A stretch of DNA of 64,000 nt from a virus. Both the position numbers and the translations under genes were made by a program. Position 1 is the stretch's first letter. Every line of letters begins with the position of its first letter. The notes below the pieces were generated by a model. That model was not told the DNA's origin, made no database searches, and was given only the letters and a program-made list of their open reading frames with translations. Of the stretch, positions 23,109 through 30,448 are shown one piece after another. The stretch spans positions 1 through 64,000 of the IMG/VR virus record IMGVR_UViG_3300046092_000205. The stretch is one strand, 5' to 3'.

Positions 23109-24187
23109 TGTCCTTACAAATAACTCAATCAGCTAGCAAAGTTAAAACAGCATTAGGTTGCTCTTGGAAATACTACAGTAGTTACCTTTTGCACATTCCA
23201 TCACGCTCCAACAATGGAGCGAAAGTCGGGGGTAATGTCCACATCATTCTTGAGTGCCTTGCTGTTGACAAAAGAAAAGCGCTAGTTCAAAAAATTCTTG
23301 AAGCTAAAGATATTTTTGTTAGCCAAAGCATTAGACATTTAACTTATAAACTAGCGCGTAAAAACGATACTGATACGCCAGAAAATATTGAAAAGGTTAA
23401 AGATTTTGTATTGAATGGTTTGTCTTATGATTTCTATGGAAATCTTCGTGAAAACTTAGCTCATTCTTATACAGAAAAAGATTTCTTATTCGAAGAGCCA
23501 GAGAAATATAAGATCAGGGGATTTATTGACCGCCTCTTTCTTTATGAAGACGGTCATGCTTTAATTAGAGATTATAAAACGAGCAAAGAAACTTATCGAG
23601 GCTCCGATATTAAAGATCCACTGCAAGCAAACTTCTACGCAAAAGCTGTTAGAAAAATGTCAGACGCAGGAATTATTCCTCCCGTTAAAACTATCAGTTG
23701 TGAGTTTCTTTTTCTTAAGTTTGATTGCTCTTTGGAATCGGAATGGGCAACAGGAGAGTATCAAGGGAAAGTCACAAAAAAACAGTATCACAATGGTGGA
23801 GGTAAAATCACTGTAAATTTCACAGAGGAAGAAATTGATGGGTTTGATTATGAGCTAGAGGATTACCAACAATATCTTGAATCTTTTGATGAAGAAAAAG
23901 CTACTGAAAATTTTGCTGTAGATCAAGGTATGCCATCTGATGATTCTTTTTCTGGTAAACTATTGTGTGGTTTTGGAACTTATGCTGGCCAACTTAAAAA
24001 AGATGGCACGTTAATGTTTTCCTGTGAGGCCCGTCACCCATTCCCCTATTATTATATCGAAAAAGATGGCCAATGGATTGCATCTTGTTTTATTGATGAA
24101 CGCGAAAAGCTCTTGACAAAGTATCCTATTGAAGTATATTTATGGACAGAAAAATTCTACAGCGGCTGTCTGCGCCATCAAAAATAA
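23108..24187 (+). CDS. RecB/Cas4-like PD-(D/E)XK nuclease
   Basis: A 359-residue nuclease of the PDDEXK_1 family. SASKVKTALGCSWKYYSSYL matches the N-terminal SxSxxxxxxxCPxxYxY motif. GGNVHIILECLA gives the GxxxH motif. KIRGFIDRLFLYEDGHALIR with DYKTSKE supplies the D and ExK-type DYK active site. LQANFYAKAV is the QxxxY motif. Two later Cys (FGTYAG region and MFSCEARHPFP) may form part of an iron-sulfur site with Cys 18, as in AddB/Cas4, but this is uncertain. It probably resects DNA ends for RecA-type recombination. Its 3' end contains the next promoter. Confidence 0.82.
   Translation: MSLQITQSASKVKTALGCSWKYYSSYLLHIPSRSNNGAKVGGNVHIILECLAVDKRKALVQKILEAKDIFVSQSIRHLTYKLARKNDTDTPENIEKVKDFVLNGLSYDFYGNLRENLAHSYTEKDFLFEEPEKYKIRGFIDRLFLYEDGHALIRDYKTSKETYRGSDIKDPLQANFYAKAVRKMSDAGIIPPVKTISCEFLFLKFDCSLESEWATGEYQGKVTKKQYHNGGGKITVNFTEEEIDGFDYELEDYQQYLESFDEEKATENFAVDQGMPSDDSFSGKLLCGFGTYAGQLKKDGTLMFSCEARHPFPYYYIEKDGQWIASCFIDEREKLLTKYPIEVYLWTEKFYSGCLRHQK
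24113..24140 (+). promoter_or_regulatory. Early promoter inside the nuclease gene
   Basis: TTGACA (24113-24118), 16 bases, TATATT (24135-24140), inside the coding sequence of the RecB-like gene. A short frame (ATG at 24142) follows at once, then the PHP-domain gene at 24189. Confidence 0.55.
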
Positions 24188-24192
24188 AATGA
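24142..24192 (+). CDS. Possible 16-residue leader peptide
   Basis: Reading frame MDRKILQRLSAPSKIK, out of frame with the nuclease gene. It starts one base after the promoter -10 element, probably upstream of or at the transcript start, and its TGA overlaps the ATG of the PHP gene (ATGA). If the transcript includes the ATG it could couple translation into the polymerase gene. Evidence is positional only. Confidence 0.25.
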   Translation: MDRKILQRLSAPSKIK

Positions 24193-24929
24193 TTCCACTC
24201 TTCAAGTCTACTTACTCCCGCAAGAGCATACTCACTCTTGATAAACCATCACCACCAAACTCTGGCCCAGATTCAATTCTTTCCATTGCCAAAGACTACA
24301 GCTTGGATCAAATAGTTTTAGTGGAGGATGAGTTCACTGGCTTTAAAACTGCACTTGACAGATGTAAAGAATTGGGTATTAAATTGATTTTTGGCATCCG
24401 TTTCAATATCTGCAATGATAGGATGGCGGAGGATAAAAAGTCATCAAATCATAAATTAATCGTTTTCGCTAAAAATGACAATGGCGCAAAGCTTTTGATG
24501 AAACTCTATTCTTTAGCGTTTTCTGAGTCAGAAGGTTTTTTAGACTGTATGACTTTAAAAGATAAATGGTCGCCAGACTTAGCCCTTGCAGTTCCATTTT
24601 ATGATTCATTTATGCATCGTAATTCTTTTTACTTCCAGACTTGTATTCCAGATTTGGGGTTCGCAGCGCCCACATTATTCTTGGAGAATAATGGTTTACC
24701 TTTTGATGAAAAACTTCGATCTAAAGTATTTAAATTAGCCGAAGAAAATAATTGGCTCACCAAGGAAGCGAAAACCATTTACTACCGCAATAAAAAAGAC
24801 TACGAATCGTATGTCACGTATCGTATCATAACTGGTCGAATTGGCGGTAAGAATCAAACCTTAGATAAACCCGAATTGGAGGATATGTCTAGTAATGAAT
24901 TCAGTTGGGAAAGCTTTGTGGAAAAATAA
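24189..24929 (+). CDS. Separate, degenerate PHP domain of DNA polymerase III alpha
   Basis: A 246-residue protein that corresponds to the N-terminal PHP domain of DnaE, here encoded apart from the polymerase core. FKSTYSRKSILTLDKP and LDQIVLVEDEFTGFKTALD, then LGIKLIFGIRFNICND follow the PHP pattern. However, the His/Asp metal ligands of active PHP domains (the HxH near the N terminus and the TDHG motif) are replaced, so metal-dependent activity is unlikely. A structural role in polymerase assembly is inferred. The frame opens at 24129; the ATG at 24189 begins the domain, just after the nuclease stop. Confidence 0.7.
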   Translation: MIPLFKSTYSRKSILTLDKPSPPNSGPDSILSIAKDYSLDQIVLVEDEFTGFKTALDRCKELGIKLIFGIRFNICNDRMAEDKKSSNHKLIVFAKNDNGAKLLMKLYSLAFSESEGFLDCMTLKDKWSPDLALAVPFYDSFMHRNSFYFQTCIPDLGFAAPTLFLENNGLPFDEKLRSKVFKLAEENNWLTKEAKTIYYRNKKDYESYVTYRIITGRIGGKNQTLDKPELEDMSSNEFSWESFVEK

Positions 24930-24930
24930 T

Positions 24931-25269
24931 ATGAACCGACAAAAATGGCTAAAATCTTTAAAACGCGGCGATAAAGTTTGGATTGTTCCTTTTCAATTTT
25001 ATTGCGTGAGCCGATTAACTTGGAAGCAAACATTTGGTGGGTGGTTTGATTTAAAAGGTTCGAATGGAGAAGATTGTCTTTTAGACTATGGTGGTCTTTT
25101 GCAGTTTCCCGCCTCAAATATCTTTCCAACAAAGAGAGAGGCGCAAATTTTTGCCGCACCTTTAAAAATTAAATTCATTAAGAAAAGAATGAATTCTCTG
25201 AACAAAGAATCACAAAAGCTCTATAAAGAATGGAGTAAACTTGAAAAAATTTTAGAAAAACATGACTGA
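24931..25269 (+). CDS. Hypothetical protein in the polymerase operon
   Basis: A 112-residue basic protein. The N-terminal half has strands around GDKVWIVPFQFYCVSRLTW; the C terminus is a long Lys/Glu helix likely to form a coiled coil. A frame opens at 24895, but the ATG at 24931 follows the PHP stop by one base. It overlaps the exonuclease gene by eight bases. Not recognised; a bridging subunit between polymerase parts is conceivable but unsupported. Confidence 0.55.
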   Translation: MNRQKWLKSLKRGDKVWIVPFQFYCVSRLTWKQTFGGWFDLKGSNGEDCLLDYGGLLQFPASNIFPTKREAQIFAAPLKIKFIKKRMNSLNKESQKLYKEWSKLEKILEKHD

Positions 25270-25897
25270 TCAACTATTAAGATTTAATTACGGGCAGAAA
25301 TTCATTACATTTGATTTCGAAACAGCCAATCTTGCATTGGGAACTGGTCTTCCATGGCAGCTTGGCTATATAACTCATCAAGGTAAAAAACAAACTGGCG
25401 AATTTGAGCGAAAAATATTTTGGCCAGATTATCAAATAGCTGATAATATTGCAATGCTAAATCATTTTGATCAGCATACCTACGAAAGTGAAGCTCGCGA
25501 CCCACTGGAGGTTTTAGAAGAATTTGAAGCTTATCTTTACAATCCAGAGTATATTGTAGTTTCAATGAATGGATTGGGTTTTGATTGCTTTATCCATAAT
25601 AATTGGAGGAAGGCTCTTGGTAAAAAAACAGACTATTCATGGATGAATAGACACTTGGATATTTTACCTTTGTATAGAGCGGTTCACGGTGGAGCTAAAG
25701 TCGCTGATAATGACGATCTTTTATGCTGGCAATATAGACATCTACACAATAGGGATCGAAAGGTTAAAGCTTCACTATCGGCGCAGTTAAAGTATTTTAG
25801 CATTCCATTTGATGAAGCTAATAAGCACGATGCGGTTTACGATGTAAAACTGACCTTTGAAGTCTTTCAGAAGATAATCTGGCAATTAGAAATCTAA
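25262..25897 (+). CDS. DnaQ-like DEDDh 3'-5' exonuclease
   Basis: A 211-residue proofreading-type exonuclease. Exo I is FITFDFETANLALGTG (DxE). Exo II is VSMNGLGFDCFIHNNW with its Asp. Exo III is KHDAVYDVKLTFEVF, with the His and Asp of the DEDDh class. It sits among the Pol III alpha fragments and probably replaces the lost PHP activity and acts as an epsilon subunit. No beta-clamp-binding motif was looked for beyond visual scan. Confidence 0.85.
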   Translation: MTDQLLRFNYGQKFITFDFETANLALGTGLPWQLGYITHQGKKQTGEFERKIFWPDYQIADNIAMLNHFDQHTYESEARDPLEVLEEFEAYLYNPEYIVVSMNGLGFDCFIHNNWRKALGKKTDYSWMNRHLDILPLYRAVHGGAKVADNDDLLCWQYRHLHNRDRKVKASLSAQLKYFSIPFDEANKHDAVYDVKLTFEVFQKIIWQLEI

Positions 25898-25900
25898 TAC

Positions 25901-26533
25901 ATGAACATTATTCAAGTAGATAAAAAAACAGCCGATCACTGGATAACTCAAAAACATTATTCTCGTCGCGCATCTATTTTCTGGGCAGCATTCGGATTGG
26001 AAATTAATGGTAAACTTGAAGGCGTTGTGGTTTATGGTCAACCATCTCCACCTATTCAAAAGCACGCATTTAAAGATCGTGATTTTCGTTTGTATGAACT
26101 TTCGCGTTTAGTAATCCAAACAAAAGAAAAGAACGCGGCAAGTTTCTTGATTGGTAATTCGCTCAAGCTGCTAGAGAAACCATGTGCTGTCGTATCTTAT
26201 GCGGATAGCGAATGGAATCATTGCGGATTCGTTTATCAAGCTACAAATTGGCTGTATACTGGAGCAACAAAGTCTCACGATCATTCTTATATGGTAAACG
26301 GAGAAAGACTTCACCCAATGACCATTAGGGACAGATTTGGGGTTACTAATTTAAAGCAATGGGCAAAAGAAAATAAAATACAAACCATTAAACCTGCCGA
26401 AAAACATCGCTATTTTTATATCTGCGGAAACAAGCGAGAAAAAAAATCTATACTTGACAGACTGAACTATTCGGTGTTAAGTAGTTATCCAAAAATCAAT
26501 CCATCTCGATACAACGACGGCGACACTATTTAA
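25901..26533 (+). CDS. Mom-like DNA adenine hypermodification protein
   Basis: A 210-residue GNAT-fold protein of the phage Mom family, which in phage Mu converts adenine to a carbamoylmethyl form and blocks restriction. Features: QKHYSRRASIFWAAFGLEI near the N terminus, GVVVYGQPSPP, YELSRLVIQTKEKNAASFLI (the conserved ELSRL segment), VVSYADSEWNHCGFVYQATN followed by WLYTGAT, and a late RYFYICG. It lies inside the polymerase operon, so modification may be linked to replication. No Com-like regulator is apparent. Which adenine context is modified cannot be told from sequence. Confidence 0.8.
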   Translation: MNIIQVDKKTADHWITQKHYSRRASIFWAAFGLEINGKLEGVVVYGQPSPPIQKHAFKDRDFRLYELSRLVIQTKEKNAASFLIGNSLKLLEKPCAVVSYADSEWNHCGFVYQATNWLYTGATKSHDHSYMVNGERLHPMTIRDRFGVTNLKQWAKENKIQTIKPAEKHRYFYICGNKREKKSILDRLNYSVLSSYPKINPSRYNDGDTI

Positions 26534-26534
26534 T

Positions 26535-28304
26535 ATGTTTGAAGAATTCCAATCACTAAATAAACCATTACTCGCGGGAGTTCGGCTTCCAAAAATTTCT
26601 ATTGAACCACGCTTCTATGAGCAATTAGAAGTTTCGCCAAAGGTTTCCAATTATGAATTTTTACGCCGCCTTTGCTGGAGGGGTATTAAAAAATTGGGAA
26701 TCGACAAGAAATCAAATGCCAAAGAATATTACGAGCAAGTCAAAAAAGAATTGACCACCTTTGAAGAGCTTTCTTTCACAGATTATATTCTTCTCAATTG
26801 GGAGATCCTCAACTTTTGCCATGAAAAAAATATCCCAACAAATGCTGGTCGAGGTTCTGCTGGCTCATCATTAGTTTTGGCTCTTATCGGAGTTACAAAA
26901 ATTGATCCCTTTGAATACAAGCTCTTCTTTGAGAGGTTCGTTTCCAAAAGTCGAGCCAAGAAAATTATTGACGATGGAATAACCTATCTTGATGGATCAC
27001 TAGTTCCAGACGTTGACAATGATATTGATTACAGTCGTCGTCATGAAGTAATGTCTTTCATCGAGGAGAAGCATAGAGGACGCACATGCAAAATCCTTAC
27101 ATTGAATACTCTTAGTGGAAAACTCTGCATTAAAGAGGCTCTCAAAATTGTTGATGGAGTTAATGAGGATATTGCGAATGCTGTTTCAAATTCTATTCCA
27201 AAAAAGTTTGGAAAGGTTTTGGATTTTGAAGATGCAATTAAAGAAAGCCCAGCTTTTGCTCAATACATCAAGCAGTATAGTCGCTCTTACGAAGTGGCTC
27301 TTAAGCTGGAAGGATTGATTAAAAACACTGGCGTTCATCCATCTGGAATCGCTATCTGCCATGATGATCTTGATGATACAATGCCGTATGGAAGAACAAA
27401 AGATGGCGACCTTATTTCTGGATTTGAAATGAATGACGTTGCATCAGTAGCAATTAAGTTTGATATTCTTGGGCTAAGAACACTAACAGTTTTAGACCAA
27501 GTTTGCAAAATGACAGGACTGGTTCTTGAAGATATTGATAAAGACGATAAAGAAACATATCAATTCTTGCAGAACTTAATTGCTCCTCAAGGCTTATTCC
27601 AGATTGAAACCGATACTGGATTTAGAGTTTGTCAAAAAGTGCGGCCTAAAAACCTACATGATTTATCTGCTGTGTTAGCAATTGCGCGCCCTGGGGCTTT
27701 GGCTTTTGCGGATCAATATGCAAAGTTTTCTAATACTGGTGAGGTAACAAGTATTCACCCATTCTTTGATGACATTCTAGGTTGGACAGGATCAATTCCT
27801 CTATACCAAGAACAGTTGATTGCAATGGCCCGTAAAATTGGGTTCACCGCTGATGAAGGCGAGCAACTGAGGCGCATAGTTGGCAAAAAGAAAGTCGATC
27901 AGATGAAAGAGTGGCGCGAGAAGATCCAATTAAAAATTCAAGAAAATAGTCTTGATACAAAAATTGGAGAAATCTTATGGAAAGTTGCTGAGGACTCTGC
28001 GAATTATAGCTTTAATGCTTGCCTTTCTCCAGAAACCGTTGTTCAAAAAGAATCTGGATTTGACTGTCTTTCCAATATCAAAAAAGGGGACAAAGTGTTG
28101 GCTTATGACGTAAAAAATAAGAAAGACCATTTTGTAGAAGTTGTTGATATTCATCCTAATTTTGTAGAGCTATTTAAGATTGAATTTGAAGATGGAAGGA
28201 TAATCGAATGTTCCATGGATCATAAATTTCTCTGCGAGGACGGAAAAATGAGGGCGATGAAAAATATATTGAGAGGTAATCATAGTATTGTGTGTAAAGA
28301 TTAG
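26535..28304 (+). CDS. dnaE: DNA polymerase III alpha core, first part, ending in an N-intein
   Basis: Residues 1-495 are the DnaE polymerase core without PHP domain: NAGRGSAGSSLVLALIGV (about 103-120), the catalytic LVPDVDNDIDYSRRHEV (two Asp, residues 159-163), IKFDILGLRTLTVLD (third Asp, about 310), GLFQIETDTG, IARPGALAFADQYAKF and GEQLRRIVGKKK. The extein ends NYSFNA. Residues 496-589 are an N-intein and then a stop. The remaining fingers, HhH and OB regions are encoded at 29229 and must be joined by trans-splicing. This is the replicative polymerase of the phage; no PolA or PolB type gene is seen in the window. Confidence 0.92.
   Translation: MFEEFQSLNKPLLAGVRLPKISIEPRFYEQLEVSPKVSNYEFLRRLCWRGIKKLGIDKKSNAKEYYEQVKKELTTFEELSFTDYILLNWEILNFCHEKNIPTNAGRGSAGSSLVLALIGVTKIDPFEYKLFFERFVSKSRAKKIIDDGITYLDGSLVPDVDNDIDYSRRHEVMSFIEEKHRGRTCKILTLNTLSGKLCIKEALKIVDGVNEDIANAVSNSIPKKFGKVLDFEDAIKESPAFAQYIKQYSRSYEVALKLEGLIKNTGVHPSGIAICHDDLDDTMPYGRTKDGDLISGFEMNDVASVAIKFDILGLRTLTVLDQVCKMTGLVLEDIDKDDKETYQFLQNLIAPQGLFQIETDTGFRVCQKVRPKNLHDLSAVLAIARPGALAFADQYAKFSNTGEVTSIHPFFDDILGWTGSIPLYQEQLIAMARKIGFTADEGEQLRRIVGKKKVDQMKEWREKIQLKIQENSLDTKIGEILWKVAEDSANYSFNACLSPETVVQKESGFDCLSNIKKGDKVLAYDVKNKKDHFVEVVDIHPNFVELFKIEFEDGRIIECSMDHKFLCEDGKMRAMKNILRGNHSIVCKD
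28020..28301 (+). mobile_element. N-terminal half of a split intein (DnaE)
   Basis: A 94-residue N-intein starting CLSPETVVQ (block A, nucleophile Cys) after extein SFNA. KKGDKVLAYDVKNKKDHF is typical of the region between blocks A and B, and block B is IIECSMDHKFLCEDG (SxxH in place of TxxH). It ends at IVCKD and a stop. Its last codons contain the GTGTAAAG promoter of the next gene. The partner is at 29229-29342. Confidence 0.92.
28292..28299 (+). promoter_or_regulatory. Late promoter motif inside the N-intein
   Basis: GTGTAAAG, 14 bases ahead of the endonuclease ATG (28306). The same variant occurs ahead of the tail tube gene. It is written into intein codons for V-C-K-D. Confidence 0.6.
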
Positions 28305-28305
28305 T

Positions 28306-29265
28306 ATGGCCATCATTGAATATAGCGATAACAAAAAAATCATACCTCAATCAGCATTTGAAACTTGCTTAATTTCTGGGAAAACAAAAACTCAAATTTC
28401 GAAAGAGTTTAGGGGAAGGGAAAATGGAGTCTATTACTTAGATAAATTTGCAAATAATTTAAAAGGCTACGATATTTCTGTTAAGGAGTATGTTTGCCGA
28501 TTCTTAAAAATTGAATGGCCAAAATGTCCAGTATCAAATGAAGACGTAGGATACCTCATCCGAGGTAACGGCCTTATTTTTAGCTTATTTAAGAGAGGAA
28601 GGGTAAACAAAGAACATTGCGAGGCATTTAGAAAAGGATGCGAAAAACTCTCCAAAGATAGAGTGGGGGAAAATAACCCAATGTTCGGCAGGGATTCGTG
28701 GAATAAAGGTCTTTCTATCGAAGACGAAAGAGTAAGAAAAATGGCGGAAAAAACTCGTGGGAGAAAAGCCTCGCAAGAAACGAGGGAAAAGCAGAAAGCA
28801 GTTAGAAAAAATCATCCACTCAAAGCTAGGCACACTCAAAAACATAGTGAAGAAAGCAAGAATAAATGCAGAGAAGCCACTGCGAAAGGTTGGGCAAATG
28901 GGCGATTTAATAAAAAAACTTCTATCGAACAGAAAATGGAGGACTTTTTAAAAACGCTCCCCCTAAAAGAAGATTTCATTTTTCAGTTTCAACACGGTTA
29001 TTTTACTCTTGACTTTGCGTTTCCGAATGCTAAAGTGGGTATCGAGTGTCAAGGTGGATTTTTTCACACCGACCCTAGATTATACCCAAATGGTCCAAAA
29101 ACAAAAATACAAGAAAGAAATCTCGTTAGAGACATTGAGAAAAGGAAGTATTTTTCCTCAGAAAACTGGCAAACAATAGAGTGCTGGGAAATTGAAATAA
29201 ATAATAATAAATTTAAAGAAGAAATTATATGCGCTTTGCAAAAATTAAATCTGCTACAAGAATAG
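28306..29265 (+). CDS. Vsr-like homing endonuclease in the dnaE break
   Basis: Free-standing homing endonuclease of 319 residues. The C-terminal catalytic part contains KVGIECQGGFFHTDPRLYPN and later LVRDIEKRKYFSSENW and TIECWEIEI, the E-x-Q/H-x-D/P pattern of the Vsr-like endonucleases known from fractured, split-intein-bearing genes. The middle has NUMOD3-type repeats (NPMFGRDSWNKG, RGRKASQETREKQK) for DNA binding. The frame opens at 28288; the ATG at 28306 lies right after the N-intein stop. Its last 37 bases overlap the C-intein gene in another frame, so it could be co-translated with it. Confidence 0.85.
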   Translation: MAIIEYSDNKKIIPQSAFETCLISGKTKTQISKEFRGRENGVYYLDKFANNLKGYDISVKEYVCRFLKIEWPKCPVSNEDVGYLIRGNGLIFSLFKRGRVNKEHCEAFRKGCEKLSKDRVGENNPMFGRDSWNKGLSIEDERVRKMAEKTRGRKASQETREKQKAVRKNHPLKARHTQKHSEESKNKCREATAKGWANGRFNKKTSIEQKMEDFLKTLPLKEDFIFQFQHGYFTLDFAFPNAKVGIECQGGFFHTDPRLYPNGPKTKIQERNLVRDIEKRKYFSSENWQTIECWEIEINNNKFKEEIICALQKLNLLQE

Positions 29266-29342
29266 GAAAGAGAAGTACGTTGGATTTAGAAGTCGATCAT
29301 AAAGATCATAACTTTTATGCGGAAGGACTAGTCACGAGCAAT
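29229..29342 (+). mobile_element. C-terminal half of the DnaE split intein
   Basis: A 38-residue C-intein: block F LDLEVDHKDHNFYAEGLV and block G TSN, followed by Ser +1. The penultimate Ser instead of His is the same as in cyanobacterial DnaE split inteins (ending in SN), but the +1 residue is Ser, not Cys, and the site is three residues later. Confidence 0.92.
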
Positions 29343-30410
29343 TCACATTCTTATTGCTACGGGGTGACTAGTTTTTATACAGCCTACTGCAAAGTTCATT
29401 ATCCACAGGAATTTTTCCTTGCATTATTGAAGATGGCTCAAAATGAACCCGATCCGCTATCCGAAATTTTCAAAATCTCCCAAGAGCTTGCTCTATTTGG
29501 AATCAAACTCTTACCTCCTGACCTTTCTAAGTCTAAAGAAGAGTTTTCCATTGAGGGTAAAGACCTCCGCTATGGATTGAATTCGATCAAAGGTGTTTCA
29601 GAAAAGAGCATTCAAAACCTATTAGACTTTCGCGGTCAAGAATTCTCAAATAAATATCAAGTATTCCAATCGGCCAAAGATTGTGGATTGAATATTGGTA
29701 TTGTTTGCACATTGATTCAGGCTGGATGCCTAGATTCTTTTGGGGAGAATCGTTGCAAAATGGTTCTTGAAGCTCAAATGTTTAGCAAGCTCACGGAAAA
29801 AGAAAAACTCTCTGTTTTAGAACTTGGAGAGCATCATAAGTATGATATTTTTGCCGCCTTAAAAGATGGCGCTGATGGCAAAATACTTAATGATAAAAAT
29901 AAAAGCACATTCACCGAAAAGCGAATCCAAAAACTTCGCGAGGAGCATGGCAAATATAAACAAATCTATGATCAAAATATCAAACACCAAAAATTCTGTA
30001 ATTGGTATTTCGAGCGCGAAATGTTGGGGTATTCATATTCGTATACATTAAGAGAAGTGTTTGAAGAGCCGAAGAGCGCATTTACTTCAATTCTAGAATT
30101 TAATTCTCTCGACGACAACACGTTAGTTCGTATTGTTGGAGTCGTGACCGAAGTGAAAAAGACAACATCTAAAAAAGGTAATAAATACATGATGCTAGAC
30201 ATTTCTGATGAGAGCGGTAAGCTATCTGGAATGTTTGGAGATAACGGCAAAGATAATAAATGGTCGCGTCATCTTGAAGAAAAGCTACCAGTTCCACAAG
30301 AGGATTCTATAGTTACAGTGGTAGGAAAGAAATTCGGAGATTTGCTTATGGTAGATAAGTTCTCAATTATTGATGAGAAAATATATACTCGCCTATCGCA
30401 AATAAAATAA
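29229..30410 (+). CDS. dnaE: C-intein fused to the C-terminal part of DNA polymerase III alpha
   Basis: Residues 1-38 are a C-intein ending EGLVTSN. From Ser 39 the extein SHSYCYGVTSFYTAYCKVHY followed by PQEFFLALL continues the DnaE core (compare the standard FNKSHAxAYxxxxYQTAxLKAxYPxEF). Then come the helix-hairpin-helix region (DLRYGLNSIKGVSEKSIQNL), an insert with many charged residues (about 190-260), and an OB fold (VRIVGVVTEVKKTTSKKGNK, then YMMLDISDESG). Together with the gene at 26535 it makes a polymerase without the PHP domain. Confidence 0.92.
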   Translation: MRFAKIKSATRIGKRSTLDLEVDHKDHNFYAEGLVTSNSHSYCYGVTSFYTAYCKVHYPQEFFLALLKMAQNEPDPLSEIFKISQELALFGIKLLPPDLSKSKEEFSIEGKDLRYGLNSIKGVSEKSIQNLLDFRGQEFSNKYQVFQSAKDCGLNIGIVCTLIQAGCLDSFGENRCKMVLEAQMFSKLTEKEKLSVLELGEHHKYDIFAALKDGADGKILNDKNKSTFTEKRIQKLREEHGKYKQIYDQNIKHQKFCNWYFEREMLGYSYSYTLREVFEEPKSAFTSILEFNSLDDNTLVRIVGVVTEVKKTTSKKGNKYMMLDISDESGKLSGMFGDNGKDNKWSRHLEEKLPVPQEDSIVTVVGKKFGDLLMVDKFSIIDEKIYTRLSQIK

Positions 30411-30411
30411 C

Positions 30412-30439
30412 TTGACAAATAACATATACCGATTAAAGT
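30412..30439 (+). promoter_or_regulatory. Early promoter of the Clp-like gene
   Basis: TTGACA (30412-30417), 16 bases, TAAAGT (30434-30439), starting one base after the polymerase stop. The ATG is 10 bases after the -10. Identical core to the promoter at 17925. Confidence 0.75.
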
Positions 30440-30448
30440 CACACAGTA

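Noticed and set aside
26451-26485. TTGACA followed by TAAGTA inside the Mom-like gene
   Set aside because: Spacer is 18 bases and no gene start lies close behind it, unlike the other early promoters.
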